64,000 nucleotides of DNA from Podocnemis expansa (GCA_007922195.1 ML682126.1:1133664-1197663); one strand, 5' to 3'; positions 1 through 11,412 are shown, counted from the first letter of the stretch. A program made the numbers and translations. The notes: generated by a model from the sequence alone, not told the origin.

Positions 1-79
1 GTGTCTACCGTTTCCCCCCAGTTTGGTATCATCTGCAAACTTACTAATGTCCTGCTACCCCCCCCCCACTCACTCCCAG

Positions 80-720
80 GAACTTGCAAGAGACCCTGGA
101 CAGACTCCTTGCCCTCAGATTCCCCAACTGCTTGGGCATCCTCTATGCAACTCATATCCCCATCAGAGCCTCACCACACCAAGCCACTGAGAACCAGAAC
201 TGCAAGGGCTATTTCTGCATGCTCCTTTAGGCCCTGGTTGATCACTGCAGCCTCTTCACAAACATCTACATCGGCTGGACTCTACTGGCAATTGCAGGGG
301 GGCACCTTCCTCCACCACATGACATGACTGTCAGGGATGTCCAGGTGCCCTTCCTTCTGGTAGGGGCTGCTGCCTACCTTCTCCTTCATGGCTTATGAAG
401 CTGTACACAGGCCACCTAGATCGAGGCAGGGAGGTCTCTGACAAGAGACTGAACAGGTGTCACAAGGTGGTGGAGTGTGCCTTTGGAAGCCTCAAAACCA
501 GATGGTGTTGCCTTCTAACACACCTCCACCTTGCGGAGGAGGTGATCCCAGAGGTCATCAGCACCTGTGTTGCCCTGCATAATCTCTGTGAACTGCAGGG
601 TGACAGAATCCCCATTGTCTCAGAGGCTGAGGCTAAAGAAGTCACTGCATGTTTCCAGCAGCCAGAGTGGGTGCAGCAAAAGAGTCCACGGCATCTGGGA
701 GGTGCTCAAGGACATGTCCC
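80..720 (+). pseudogene. Harbinger (PIF/HARBI1-like) transposase remnant
   Basis: This is the decayed catalytic part of a PIF/Harbinger DDE transposase. From about 118 one frame reads FPNCLGILYATHIPI, then HQATENQNCKGYF, ALVDH and FTNIYIGW, which is the family order. After a +1 frameshift near 393 the next frame gives YTGHLD and VVECAFGSLKTRW. The first catalytic Asp (normally in a DGTHI motif) reads Y-A-T-H and the second (normally G-D-x-x-Y) reads G-A-A-A-Y. The Glu of VVECAFG is retained. There is an in-frame stop after CMLL. The element is therefore inactive. The last ~120 bp of the open frame (to 841) is proline-rich and shows no homology. A Myb-like partner lies on the opposite strand downstream. 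The Harbinger assignment is firm; the exact ends are not visible. Confidence 0.85.
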
Positions 721-841
721 TTGGACAGAAGCCCTGAGGACCCAGCCCTGGCACCAGATGCCCTCACCAGCCCTACCCCACACACCTGCACCCCCCCAAT
801 ACCCCCATCCCCAAAGCAGTAAACAAACTGAAATGAAGTAA

Positions 842-1228
842 TTGTTTTGAAATCTCTATTTAAAATGGAATGGGACAGAACAGGGGACTTGGGAGAAAAC
901 AGGGGGAATGGGTAAAATCAGAGTTCGGGAAGGGGGGCAGTCCGGGTGCTGTGGGGGCATTCCCCATGGCCTTTGCTGTGCCCTCAGTGGGTGCGGTGAC
1001 ACAATGGTTGGGGACCACTGGGGCTCTGTCAGGCAGGTTTGGGGGCAGCAGGGCCAGCAAAGTGCTCAGCCTGGTAACTTAGGTATGTGCAGCTGTGCTG
1101 TTTGGGCCGGGTAGAGTGCGGTGCCTGCAGTGGTGGGCAACACTTAGCCCAATGTGGCTCCTGGGCATTGTCAGAGGCCACGTGCCGGGGGTCAGGGCTG
1201 CATGTAGTCTAACCTCTACACTGGCACC
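842..1228. other. Non-coding stretch between the two Harbinger ORFs
   Basis: No gene is recognised. The stretch is G-rich and lies between the transposase remnant and the opposite-strand Myb-like remnant, so it is probably internal DNA of the same Harbinger copy. Short open frames on both strands have no recognisable domain. Confidence 0.4.
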
Positions 1229-1870
1229 TCAGGTTCCTCCCAGCCACCCACTTACAGGCTCCCACACCAGTTGACTCAGCTTCCCCAATGCCCCTCGGTG
1301 CCCCCACAAGTGGCCTGGACTGTGTGTGCCCTCACCAAGGTCCTCCTCAGGGGGTGGCCCAACCCTCTCCTGTGCCTCTGGGGTGGTGGATGCCTCTTTG
1401 AGGGTGGCAAAGAGGTCAGGGTTGCTCTTTGGGGGGTGGACAGATGGTGGCCTTGCTGCTGGGCTGGGGATGTTGACATCAATGTCACCATCTTCCCTAT
1501 CCTCTGAGGCAGTCACGGTGGGCATCTCGGTGCTGTCCATCATGCTGGCAGGCGGGCCAGATGGTTTCTCTACAAGGAGGTGGTCCTTGTCTTCAAAGTA
1601 TGGACAAGTGCCTCTCTGCTCTGGCCCCCAGAGCCGCCTTGCCTCTCGGAGCTGGGCATAGTCCTGGCGAAAGGACTTTATCTTAATCCAGACCTTCTAC
1701 ATGGTCCGGGAGTGCCCCTGGGTGGTGGGAGCCTAAACTATTTCAGCATAAATGGCCAGGCTGCTGTGACTAGCCCACAAATAGAACAGGATGTCCTCTG
1801 CCAACCAGACAGACAGGAGACAGAGGACCTCCTGATGGCCCCAGATAGCCAACTTATGCCTGCCCTGGGT
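1229..1870 (-). pseudogene. Harbinger-associated Myb/SANT-like (trihelix) ORF remnant
   Basis: Active Harbinger elements encode a second protein with a Myb/SANT-like DNA-binding domain that assists the transposase. On the minus strand this stretch reads pieces of that domain: an AIWG segment near 1860, then GHSRT, KIKSFRQDYAQLREARR and a CPYFEDKDHLL block near 1590-1700. An acidic, proline-rich tail follows down to 1229. Stops interrupt the helix region (just before KVWIKIK and further upstream), so it is a pseudogene. Opposite orientation to the transposase fits one two-ORF transposon. The tail reads through as open frame, but nothing indicates it is expressed. Confidence 0.7.
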
Positions 1871-1884
1871 GCTTGCATCAGCCT

Positions 1885-3625
1885 CCACCATGACATAAAT
1901 CAGATTGGTGGATGAGCAGGTGAATGAGCCTTTGATGGAGCAGCTGGTTTTATTAGGTCCTGTAACAGTATCTTTTGTGCAGATATGTAAGCAAAGTTCA
2001 CTATGTGGTTTGTTGCAGGGATTTGTGCCTGTTTTAACTGTTCTGTTGTTAGGTCTGTCGTTGCTGGTTAGTATCTGTTTAAAGTTAGAAGGCTGTCAGT
2101 AAGTAAGGAGGGGTCTGTCTCTCAAGGCTTGAGAGAGTGAGGAATCATCTTTTAGGATTGGCTGTAGGTCCTCAATGATGTCCTGTAGAGTTTGACTTGG
2201 GGTTCTATAGGATGACCAGCGGCTTTCTGTTCTGCTCTTTCTTGGGCTTCTCCTGTAGTAGTTGACTTCAGGGTACCCACCTGGGTGTGTCAATCTGTTT
2301 CTTCACTTCCGCAGGTGGGTACTGTCATTTTGAGAATGCTTGATGTAGATCCTGAAGGTGTCTGCCTCTATCAGAGGGATAAGAGCAAATGTGGTTATAT
2401 CTTAGGGCTTGGCTGTAGACAATGAATCGTGTGATGTGTTTTGTATGAAAGCTCGAGGGATGAAGGTAACTATACCAATCAGTAGGCTATCGGTATAGGG
2501 TGGTGCTTATGTGCCCATCCCTAATTTGTACTGTAGTGTCCAGAAAGTTGAGCTCCTGTGAGAAGTGTTCCATGCTAAGTTTAATAGTGGAGTGGAAATT
2601 ATTGAAATCTCTGTGGAAATCTTCAAGGGAATCTCCACCATGGGTCCAGATGAAGAAGATGTCATCTGTGTAGTATAAGATGAGGAGAGGTACTTTGGAA
2701 TGAGACTTGAAGAAACAGTATTCTAAATTAACCATAAAAATGTTGTCATATTGTGGGTCCATGTGGCTACCCATAGCAGTGCTGCTGACTTGAAGGTATA
2801 AACCATCCTCAAATCTGAAATGGTTGTGGGTGAGTACAAAGTCACAAAGTTCAGCCATGAGGTGTGCTGTGGCATCATCTGGGATGGTTCTCCTAATAGT
2901 TTGTAATCCATCCTTATGTGGGATATTGGTGTAAAGAACCTCCATAGTGGCCAGGATGCTGTTTTTTGTAAGCTCATCAATGGATTGGATTTTTCTCATG
3001 AAGTCAGTGGATTCTCGAAGATAGCTAGGAGTGTTGGGAGCATAAGGTCTGAGAAAAGTGACCACATAGTCAGATAAGCCTGCTGTAAGAGTGCCAATGC
3101 CTGAGATGATGGGGCATCCAGGGTTTCCTTTTTTATGGATTTTAGGTAGTAGATAGAATATCCCTGGTTGGGGTTCTGGTGGTGTGTCTTTATTTGTTCC
3201 TATGCTACCTTGGGCTATTTCTTGAATAGGTGGTGTAGTTCCTTTTGCTATTCCTCAGTGGGGTCAGAGAAAAGTGGGTTGTAGAATGTGGTGTTGGAAA
3301 GCTGTTTATAAGCTTCCAGATCATAATCTCATTTATTCATGACGACAACAGAGCTTCCTTTATCAGCCTCCTAAGTAATAATGTCAGAGTTGTTTCTGAG
3401 TCTGTGGATGGCATTGTGTTCATCAAGGCTGAGCTTATAGCATAAGTGTTGTTTGTCCATGATTTCAGCCTTTGCACGGTGACAGAAACAGTGAATGTAG
3501 AATTCTAGTCTGTTGTTGCGACCGTCAGGAATACTATTTCTTCTTGTAGAGTTGGGAGGAAGGTATCTCTAGGTCACTGCGTAGATCGTTGGTGTGCTGG
3601 AAATATTCCTTGACTCTGAGATGAC
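1885..3625 (-). mobile_element. Penelope-like element copy 1 (RT region, truncated)
   Basis: Minus-strand remnant of a Penelope-like retroelement. The open frame at 2487-3065 (192 aa) reads the reverse transcriptase core: YTNIPHKDGL, then MGSHMDPQYDNIFM, then the catalytic YTDDIFFIW, then ELNFLDTTVQIRDG. Further upstream (3065-3600) come degenerate N-terminal parts. The linker at 1905-2100 matches the cysteine-rich stretch that precedes the GIY-YIG nuclease in copy 3 (13,300-13,450), but the nuclease itself is missing: the copy ends near 1885 against Harbinger DNA. The other end is cut by an LTR near 3625. Several stops and frameshifts make it inactive. Paralogous to copy 2 (23,495-26,135). 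Confidence 0.85.
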
Positions 3626-4484
3626 AAAAACAGTCCCCTGGCTACTTGAGGGACATACCCCAGCAAGCACCCCTGGCCTCAGCTGCTATACCAGGAGCCA
3701 CTGTTTACAGAGGTTGAGACCCATTCTGAAGCACCACACACTCAAGTCCATCCCTTTGACAAAGAAATGGATTGGCCCAGCCTCCTTCACTTACACCCTC
3801 TAAAGATCACACAGCTTTAGATAAGACAACTACAAGTTTATTCAGAAGACTATAATTCTAAGTGAATATGGCCAATCATGGCAGAATCACAATATAAATA
3901 TTTCAGCAGAGACAACAAGAAAATAAAACGTAAAATATGCACGCTAACTTAATATTTCTACTTAAACTAACCTGACAGTCCAAACAGGTTTAAGCTCAAG
4001 TTGTTTGCCTGTTAGATGTTTGCACAGCCAGTCTCTGCTTGAGGCAACGCAGGGCCCAGATCTTGCTAGAAGTTGTTTCTAGGTGGAGCGTCCCAGGAAA
4101 AAAGCCCTAAAACCTTCCAGGTCTCTGTCTTTGTTTGCAAACCCCTCAGCCCCTCCCTTTCAGGGCTTAGGTGATTTCCTTTGTCTCTTCACAGACACCT
4201 CCATTAGTGTACCTTTGTCTCTCTAAGGCTCCCTGCTGCTGGGCGAGCTCTGTGGGTCACTCCACACCTTGAGCCATGCTAAACATGCCACACATCTGAA
4301 GACATGCATGAAGTATTCGAATTATGATATCATAGGAATCATGTAGAAGAGGTTATGAGAATCCATAAAGAAATATTGCATTGTGTGATTGGCAGCAAAT
4401 CACACAATTACAGCATATAAATGAACAGAAAAGTCTTATAGACCATAACTCAGGGTGCGCTGATGTGGCCTCTGTGACACAACG
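3625..4484 (-). mobile_element. Solo LTR, family A, copy 1 (truncated)
   Basis: Minus-strand copy of the same LTR as the complete one at 17,615-18,627. Shared landmarks in the same order are the GGCTACTTGAGGGA-type start, the AAAGATCACACAGC block, AAGTTTATT (minus-strand poly(A) signal AATAAACTT) near 3840, GGCCAATCATGGCAGAATC near 3870, and GCCATGCTAAACAT near 4275. About 160 bp of its U5 end is missing where it abuts PLE copy 1. No internal viral genes are present. Confidence 0.75.
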
Positions 4485-4485
4485 C

Positions 4486-4565
4486 AGGATTTTCTCCCAC
4501 TAAAGTTAATACAATAAATACATTTGTGAGCCTTTAAGTGCCACAGAACTCCTTGTTTGTTTCAT
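4486..4565 (+). repeat. PLE 3'-tail fragment upstream of OR unit A
   Basis: Short piece of a Penelope 3' tail: GATTTTCTCCCAC, AATAAATAC, then the tail end AAGTGCCACAGAACTCCTTG. It lies directly upstream of the OR splice acceptor. The same arrangement occurs before the unit B receptor (26,140-26,355), so the tail was present before the OR unit was duplicated. Confidence 0.7.
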
Positions 4566-4569
4566 TTTA

Positions 4570-4588
4570 ATACTGTCTCTCCATCTAG
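4570..4588 (+). promoter_or_regulatory. Conserved 3' splice site of OR 5' UTR (unit A)
   Basis: Pyrimidine tract ending in CTCTCCATCTAG, then GAATTTGCACTGCAA. The same acceptor-like block lies about 100-120 bp before the start codon in units B (26,379), C (35,166) and D (50,846). Vertebrate OR genes usually have an intronless coding exon joined to an upstream non-coding exon, so this is probably where the coding exon begins. Inferred from conservation, not from transcripts. Confidence 0.65.
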
Positions 4589-4706
4589 GAATTTGCACTG
4601 CAACCACCAACCTAGAACATGGGCGCATAAAGGAAATCCGGGGCACCTACAGTACCTGCAGGAGGCACAGTTCTGCATCTGAGTTGGATAACTTCTTCCC
4701 TATGCC

Positions 4707-5654
4707 ATGTCAGATTCTAACACAACCGACTTCACCAACCCGTCTACATTCATCCTGCTGGGCATTCCTGGGCTAGAGGCTTTCCATGTCTGGATCTCCA
4801 TCCCATTTTACCTCATGTACATTGTAGCTGTGTTGGGGAATTTCACCATTCTGTTGATTGTGTGTATGGAGCAGAGCCTCCATGCACCCATGTACTATTT
4901 CCTGTGCATGCTGGCTGTCACTGATCTGGTCCTGCCTACAACTGTCCTGCCCAAAATGCTGAGCATCTTCTGGTTCAATTTGAATGAGATAGATTTCAGT
5001 GCCTGCCTCACCCAAATGTACTTCATTCACAGCTTTGCAGGAATGGAGATTGGGGTAATCGTGGCCCTGGCTTTTGATCGCTATGTGGCCATCTGCTATC
5101 CCCTGAGATATTCCACCATCCTGACAAACTCAGTTGTGGTCAAGATTGGTCTGGCTGTGGTACTGAGGGCAGCTATGGTTGTATTTCCCTATCCCTTCCT
5201 GGCAAAGAGGTTGCCCTACTGCAGAACCAACATCATCGCCCACACATACTGTGAGCACATAGCCGTGGTGAAGCTGGCCTGTGCTGACATCCACATCAAC
5301 AACTACTACAGCTACTTTATCTTAATCACAATACTTGGACCAGATGTGTGTTTTATTCCCTTCTCCTATATTCAGATTCTTAGGGCAATCTTCCGTCTGC
5401 CCACAAAGGAAGCCCAGATCAAGGCTTTTGGTACCTGCAGCTCTCACCTTTGTGTCATCTTGATCTATTATATCCCACTTCTCTTCACTTTATTCACTCA
5501 TCGTTTTGGCCAGAATGTGCCCCTGCATTTCCACATCATCACTGCCAATGTATATCTCCTGGTGCCCCCCATGCTCAATCCCATCATCTATGGGGTAAGG
5601 ACCAAACAGATCCGGGATAAACTGCTCCAGTTCCTTACTCGTAAAGAGACCTAA
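4707..5654 (+). CDS. Class I olfactory receptor, OR52-type, intact
   Basis: Odorant-sensing G-protein-coupled receptor of the olfactory sensory neuron membrane; 315 aa, single exon, the usual length for class I ORs. Visible landmarks: N-glycosylation site NTT at residue 5; LLGIPGLE before TM1; GNFTILL in TM1; PMYYFLCMLAVTDL in TM2; LAFDRYVAIC at the TM3/IL2 boundary; paired extracellular-loop cysteines in PYCRTN and HTYCEH; FGTCSSHLCVIL in TM6; PPMLNPIIYG in TM7; a short basic tail. The start is chosen because MSDSN is shared by all four paralogues and follows the conserved acceptor by 118 bp. No disruption is seen. The class I assignment is firm; OR52 is by resemblance. Ligand unknown. Confidence 0.95.
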   Translation: MSDSNTTDFTNPSTFILLGIPGLEAFHVWISIPFYLMYIVAVLGNFTILLIVCMEQSLHAPMYYFLCMLAVTDLVLPTTVLPKMLSIFWFNLNEIDFSACLTQMYFIHSFAGMEIGVIVALAFDRYVAICYPLRYSTILTNSVVVKIGLAVVLRAAMVVFPYPFLAKRLPYCRTNIIAHTYCEHIAVVKLACADIHINNYYSYFILITILGPDVCFIPFSYIQILRAIFRLPTKEAQIKAFGTCSSHLCVILIYYIPLLFTLFTHRFGQNVPLHFHIITANVYLLVPPMLNPIIYGVRTKQIRDKLLQFLTRKET

Positions 5655-5814
5655 ATTTATTTACTGGTGCCCTGGCTTTCAGAGAGAGCACCATGGAGAG
5701 TTGTCTGGTGACCTGGTGAAGTGCCCTCCTTCCTAGATCAATTACGGGATAGTCAGTCTCCATTCATTATATGTTAATAGACATGCTCAACCAAATTGAT
5801 CAGAGCTTCAAAAA

Positions 5815-6175
5815 GAAAATGGAAAATTGGAATTCATATGCAGATTTGTTAGCCTTGCTTTAGAGTTAAATAGGGATTATGGATTTGTCTTTATTTCAAC
5901 AGTTGATTTGAACTCATTTTCCTCTCTAGGCTGTTTCCAGTACTTGAATCTAAGCAACAGCTTGATTTGCTGTAACTATCTGACCAGATCTTATGACTTA
6001 CAATTCCCTGCATTTTATTTCCTCTGATTCTGTGTGTTCTCCATCCTAGACCATCTGATGAAGGGGGATTTTCTACCACAAAATCTCATGATAAATAAAT
6101 TTGTTAGTCTTTTGAAGTGCCACAGGTCTCCTTGTTTGTTTTGCTGAACTAGCCTAACACAGCTATCACTTATAA
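5815..6175 (+). mobile_element. PLE 3' end and tail downstream of OR unit A
   Basis: Remnant of the end of a PLE ORF (LNRDYGFVFIS near 5868) followed by its 3' UTR. The tail contains CTGATGA at 6055-6061, a short hairpin and the terminal block AATAAATTTGTTAGTCTTTT. The conserved element end AAGTGCCACAGGTCTCCTTG follows. The same insertion follows the unit B receptor at 27,640-27,905, so it predates the duplication. The hammerhead-like core has CTGATGA but AAAA in place of GAAA, so a working ribozyme is unlikely here. Confidence 0.8.
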
Positions 6176-6659
6176 TATTCAGAGAAACATGGTGTAAGGC
6201 AGGCTTAGGAGCTGTGCTAACAGCTTCTGAAGGGTGGCAACTAATCTGCATGGGGTTCTGTATTAGCATGAACACAAAGAGCACAATCAGGTGTTAGCAT
6301 AGTGGGTGCAGGGCATAGTGGGTGTATTTGGGGGTAATCTGATCACAAATCTGGCAATATCTGTAATTCTACTGAATGGAAATATGAAATACTGTCTTTG
6401 GTGATATGCTATTCTCTGCTTGTTCCAAATCTGTTTGGGTTCTTTAAAGGGTAAAAGCTACTGTTAGTTAAAAAGAGACTTGTAAGAGAGGCCACTGGCT
6501 ATTTCAGCCTGGAAAATTTTAAAGAGAGAGGTGGGGTTTTGCACAGCTCCTTCTGGAGCAATGCTTGAGGCATTTTGCCAGTCCCCAGGGCCCCACTGTC
6601 AAATGATAGATCTGGCTGGGCTTCTGCTGAAGCCTTCTTTGTTATATTAATGAAGGTAG

Positions 6660-6960
6660 CTGAAGAGGAGCAGCAGATGGAGAGACCAGCAGGCAGAGCT
6701 GGTGGATGGTGAGAGCGGTGAACTGGGTGGCATGAGTGACGGGTAGGCGGAGCCAGCAGACAGTGGGCGGGGTCAACAGCCAGCTGGGGGGTGTGAGTGA
6801 CCGGTGGGTGGAGCCAGCTGATGCTGAGAGCGGCCAGTGGCAAGCTTGATGGTGCGAGGACCAGTGGGACGAGCCGGCAGACAGCAGGCGGAGGCCAGGG
6901 ATGGCGCTAATGGCTGGAGTGAGTGAAGAGTGGTTGGTACTGGTGGACAGCTGGTGTGAA
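6660..6960. repeat. Degenerate minisatellite, ~61-bp unit
   Basis: A motif reading GAGTGACGGGTAGGCGGAGC at 6734 recurs as GAGTGACCGGTGGGTGGAGC at 6795 and as GAGGACCAGTGGGACGAGCC at 6856, each 61 bp apart. A weaker copy sits near 6677. This gives about four diverged units. It lies inside unit A and has no counterpart in units B or C. Confidence 0.65.
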
Positions 6961-7379
6961 AGACACTCCCTACATATCCTAGGGTTGGTTGGGAGCCGAG
7001 GTAGCACTGATTCGCCAGATCAGTTGTGATTTTATTGTTAAGTCCTGTATGTTCTGTTGTGTGGGGTGGGTTGTTGGGAACCTTGCCTTGTACTGCTTTT
7101 CTAGATCAATGCTGATTTCTGTTATTTGGCCTTTTTATTCAGTTTTTACTACTATTAAAATTTCTGTATGCTATACTCATCTCATGCTTGTGAGTGGAGA
7201 AGCCTTACTCCTCTGTGGTGCCCAGGGAATTGTGTATGATTTCCCAGAAATCTGGGTGGAGGTTCGAGCCAATTGGTGGTGTTACATTATTTGGAAACAC
7301 CTAGACATAGAACCCAGCCCTTGTCCTTCCATCTCACCCTGACAGATGGGTTACAATTATACCCTTTTCTGTCATTTAA
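6961..7379. other. Unit A intergenic DNA without a recognised gene
   Basis: Mostly T-rich sequence with one 117-codon open frame (6989-7342) that resembles no family I know. The sequence near 7250-7290 has the look of an LTR end, but no partner or target duplication is visible. Confidence 0.3.
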
Positions 7380-7450
7380 AGCACCTGAACAGGATGAGTC
7401 AGAGAGACAGAAACAGTTGGTGTAGGAGAAAAGCACAAAATTAGCCAAGG
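7380..7450 (+). repeat. Segmental-duplication block shared by units A, B and C
   Basis: The stretch from AGCACCTGAACAGGATGAG to AAAATTAGCCAAGGCAA matches 27,935-28,015 in unit B closely and 36,355-36,420 in unit C more loosely. It lies at the same relative place, between the first and second receptor of each unit. Its conservation supports tandem duplication of the whole unit. Confidence 0.6.
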
Positions 7451-7702
7451 CAATTCTTTGGTTTACAGGACTAGGGCTGGAGACGAGAGAAGGAGCAGCT
7501 GGGGAGGCTGCTTGTTGGTTTCAGTGATCAGCTGTGACCCATGCTGGGTGCTTCCCTTGGCTTCCAGCATTGCATGTCCTGCCAGGGTGTTTAGGGTACC
7601 TGCGCAGGACATACATCCCTGTCATGTACCCCATGTTCAACCTTCCCTTTTCTTGGCAGAGTGACTAGGATTCCTGGCAGCTGAGAATAGCTCCTTCTAA
7701 GG

Positions 7703-8058
7703 CTGGGTCTCAAACTCAGATTAGCATGTGCGCCACATGAGGACTAGTACAGTAGCCTGAGGACCTCAGCATGTATGAGGGCTAGTACAGTAGCCCAAGG
7801 GTTGCACCACTGAAACCATTCCATAGAACAATAGAAAGTAAAGTGAAAATGAAAACATGAAGCATAACATATATATGCCAGGAGTAAGTAAGAATTACCT
7901 CCATTGAGGTATCATCAGGAAGACAAAGATCAAGTAAGTAAACACACATTAAATTTTGTATTAATAATTATTTGAGAAATTTTAAGTGTCATTGTGGGCC
8001 ACAGAAAATAATTCTAAGGGCCACAGGTGGCCCACAGGTTGTGAGTTTGAGACCCCCA
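7703..8058. mobile_element. hAT-type non-autonomous element (unit A)
   Basis: Terminal inverted repeats read CTGGGTCTCAAACTC at the left and GAGTTTGAGACCCCCA at the right. The flanking 8-bp direct repeats are TTCTAAGG (7695-7702) and TTCTAAGC (8059-8066), the target-site length of hAT transposases. It carries no ORF. The same element occupies the same site in unit B (28,909-29,211). Confidence 0.8.
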
Positions 8059-8066
8059 TTCTAAGC

Positions 8067-8600
8067 CCAGTGCTTTTTGATGTTCCTCATTCATCCTTCT
8101 GCAACCTCTTAGCTGTTGTGAAGCTGACATGTACTTGGGAAGGACATGGTCAAGGTGATGCTGCCTTGTGGGACAGCAGGCAAGACAATCAGTATGGGAT
8201 GGTCCTGTCCCTTGCCATCATCTCTTTCAACATGTGTTTCACCTTTGTGCCCTATGCCTGGTCCTTCTGGCTCTCTTCAGCCACAGTTCCATGGGTCCCA
8301 GAGCAAGTCTCTCAGAACTTACGGGACCCATCATGTTCAGTCTCTTCACAGCCAAGCTCTTCTCCTTCCTTAGTCATTGGTCTGTCCAGTGCCCCCCCTG
8401 CAAAATGCTCTTCATCCTTGAACTCTGGTGCTGTCCGTGCTCAATACCCTGATCTACTGGGCCCACAAAAGGCAAATCCTCAACCGGGTGTTAAGGATGT
8501 TCTGCCAAGGGAAAGATGCCCTCACACATCTGTGTTAACCCTGATCATAGGGACAATATTTCTACCTCTTGGGTGGGACACAAGATATGCCAGGTGTGAC
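8067..8600 (+). pseudogene. Class I OR relic, second receptor of unit A
   Basis: Decayed class I odorant receptor. A short N-terminal remnant (SSFILL) jumps directly to AVVKLTC, the end of extracellular loop 2, so TM1-TM4 are deleted. TM5 follows (MVLSLAIISFNMCFTF), then TM6 with LFTAKLFSFLSHW in a shifted frame. The TM7 end follows (LSVLNTLIYWAHKRQI) and the C-tail VLRMFCQGKDAL. The reading frame changes at least twice. Homologous to the relics at 29,220, 36,690/38,300 and 52,855. Confidence 0.8.
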
Positions 8601-8639
8601 TGTGAATAGATGGGGGCTCAGACAACAAATCAGGGAGAT

Positions 8640-8815
8640 ACCTGACCAGGCAGAGTGAAGCTGAACTGTGGAGAATACCAGGCTGAGACAGCTATTCCTT
8701 CCCTTATCAGTGACTTGCCTGCAGCTGGGTTTTCCATGTAACTTGAGTCCTGAATTATGCTCTAGCTAGATAATGAATAAATGCTGCCTTGCTTTGAACC
8801 AGTTGCCTAGTGTCA
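8640..8815 (+). repeat. OR 3'-UTR-like block with poly(A) signal (unit A)
   Basis: The block GGGTTTTCCATGTAACTTGA ... GATAATGAATAAATGCTGCC carries AATAAA at 8776-8781. Near-identical blocks with the signal at the same place follow the relics of unit B (29,896) and unit C (38,994), and one occurs at 15,404 without an OR. Its position suggests the old 3' UTR of the second receptor; an LTR-like repeat is an alternative. Confidence 0.6.
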
Positions 8816-8849
8816 ATGCAGAAACACTGTCCCTCAGGGCAAACCAATT

Positions 8850-9320
8850 GCTCTCTAGACCCTGACCTCACTGAGACATGCTATTCAGAAACCCAGGGAG
8901 AAGCAGAAAGTACTGGATCCCCCAAAGCCAAAACCTCAATACTTTGGGTTGCATTGCTGAGCAATAGGGGTCATGTCGTTGCTGTGGTCAGGACTCATAC
9001 TTCCTTTCTGCTCCAGTTTCTCTGACCTCCCTAGCTGAGGATCCAGTGGAGGAGCAGATGGTAGCGGGTCCGGTGCCCTGATGGGGCTGCTCTGTACAGG
9101 ATGACATTGGTGCTCAATACACACCATAGTCTTAACTCATTCAGGTCATTGGTGATTGCATATGGTGCCAGCTGAGCCTGGCTGGGATGGGCTCAGCAGG
9201 TGGCTTTCAGGACAGGAGAAGTGGTTGCACACACAGAAGAGATGAATGTGTCTGTGATGCCTGGGCGTCTTCCATGTCAGGGGACCAGGGGGAACTGAAA
9301 TGGGAAAAATATTGGTGGAC
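8850..9320. repeat. Duplicated flank block, unit A copy
   Basis: From GCCAAAACCTCAATACTTTG to GGGAAAAATATTGGTGGACAC this matches 29,985-30,430 downstream of the unit B relic almost base for base. No coding capacity is evident on either strand. It is part of the duplicated OR unit or a repeat carried with it. Confidence 0.65.
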
Positions 9321-11412
9321 ACAAAAGAGAAATACCCTAGCTGGGAAGTAGATCAGGGTGAGAATCCTAGCACAGCTGATGGATTTGTCTCTGCCAGAGG
9401 GCCAGCAGGTAAAGCTCCAAGATGAAGGTGGTATCCTGATGAAAAAGGCAGAAGAGGATTCCTTGCCTGGGAGAAGTCCCCAGGGTGGATGACAGGATTT
9501 ATTCTATATGGCTTTTGAAGACTTGTCAATGCTAATACAGGAGCTGCAGGCAGTTCCGGGGCAGCTCCTGAGTGTTTCTATCCAGGCTTAGTCATGCTGC
9601 TTCAGCTTCCAGCCCCTGGATCAAGTCACACTGGTCTGCCTTTCAGAGGTATGCCTGTAACTGTCTTGGAGAGGAGGGGTGCACAGAACCATTGTCCTTT
9701 CTCTTTGGCTACCCTGGGGTCCCCTGCTGCCACACAGGTGTGCACCACTCTGTTGGAAGTTTTCTGCTCTTGCTCAGACACATACATGACTCCTGCAAGT
9801 GAGGAAGGCCCCACACCAAATCCAGTCCCAGATAGTTGAGCTCTGCAATGTTAGGTTACAATTCAGGTTCCAGTCTAGCAGCTCAGACCCTGGGGCTCAT
9901 TACACACAACTTCCACTGCTTGGGACAAGGGGCTTCAGCACATCAGCCTGATAACACCCTGCAACTGGAGACTGTCATGCTCTGTACAAGTATTGCCTGC
10001 ATCTGTTACCTTAAAAACCCAAACACTCATTCATTAACACTGTCCTTCCATAAACTGCTGTTATAAAAATCAATGTGATCTTTTGTCTAGCAATCTACTG
10101 ACCTAAACAAACTTGGATACAGCCCTCTGATCAAGACCAGTATTTTCTTTGAAAATAAAGCAATTTATTGAAGTCACACATTACTGCAATAACTTTTAAA
10201 AACCAAGAATCATTTACCTGAGAAATCACTTTTTTTGTGAAGTTATTACAATATATATGGTACGAAGTCACAGTTACCGAGAAATCTACTTTATTTTATA
10301 TATACACAGAACCACTCTTATTCTAATGTAAATAGTTTGAACAGTTAAACATTGAAAATATTTGAAATTTCTTTATCTTTAATGCTATAAGCTTAACTAC
10401 CTATAATGTTTCTTAACACACTATAAAAATCTGTAAAAAATTATGACTTTCCGCCAATGTTAGCTAGGCAGTCATTGACTGGGTGCTCAAGGGAACAAGG
10501 ATTTCACACTTAACATAAACATTCATCTTTATCGACAGACATACTTTTATTATTGCCAGCTCTACCAATAAGCCAATGTGGCGCTGGTTTGGGGAGTCCT
10601 ACCTCAAGGGCAATCAGCCCTGTTTCAAAATTCAATTGAGATTTTCAAATGCTAAATGTTCAGTGATCTGCCTCCCTCACCCCAGGGCTTTCTTTTCCAG
10701 AGAGGAATAGCTTGTGAATTAGCTGCATATCAGCTGGGAAGGCTGAGTATTCCTCATGTACCGTATTACTGTTTCTTTATTTTGTTTTAAAATCATTTTA
10801 GTTTTCAAAACCTACTCTACTGTATAACATCAGGGTCTTCTATTGAGATGGCGGGAAGAAGGTTGAATGTCAAGTATGCAAGCAAGGAACTCACAGACAA
10901 TGCAAGTTCTATTCATCACAGTTCATAATTTTTGCATTGACTTAAATGGGGTCAGGATTTCACTCAGATAGACTGCAACAGAGAATGGTAACAAAAAAAG
11001 TACAGGCAATACTCATATATGTGTACCACTCTAGGCCCAGCATAACCTCACCCCACCCCACCCATCCCCAATTGACTGACCCCTTTTCTCCTCAACCCAT
11101 GAGAACATTGAGCTCCTTCAATCCAAAGAACTATTTCAGACAAACCATATTTCCATATATTCTTCTGGTTTGTTATTTCTTATTGGCCACAAATTCTGTT
11201 AAGTACGGCACAGTTCTAGAAATCCAGAGCTCTTCAAGAACATGGGCACAACACCTGCTCAGGGATGCTTCCTTTGAGGTGGAAGATACAACATTGTAAG
11301 GGAAGAACTAACTATAATTTTGGTGTGTGTGATAGGCAATCTAGGTATTATCATCTTTGTAGCACCATATGTGTGTATGGATTGCTACAGAGACATTCAA
11401 CACATTGTAGCA
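9321..11412. other. Intergenic DNA, nothing recognised
   Basis: No gene, RNA or identifiable transposon is visible. 9321-9840 is of mixed composition with short overlapping frames on both strands; 10,140-10,460 is very AT-rich. Short frames at 9836-10,066 and 10,946-11,299 lack any domain. Confidence 0.4.

Noticed and set aside
7986..8609. 207-aa open frame read as a novel protein
   Set aside because: It is one frame of a decayed class I OR; TM5-TM7 pieces appear in alternating frames.
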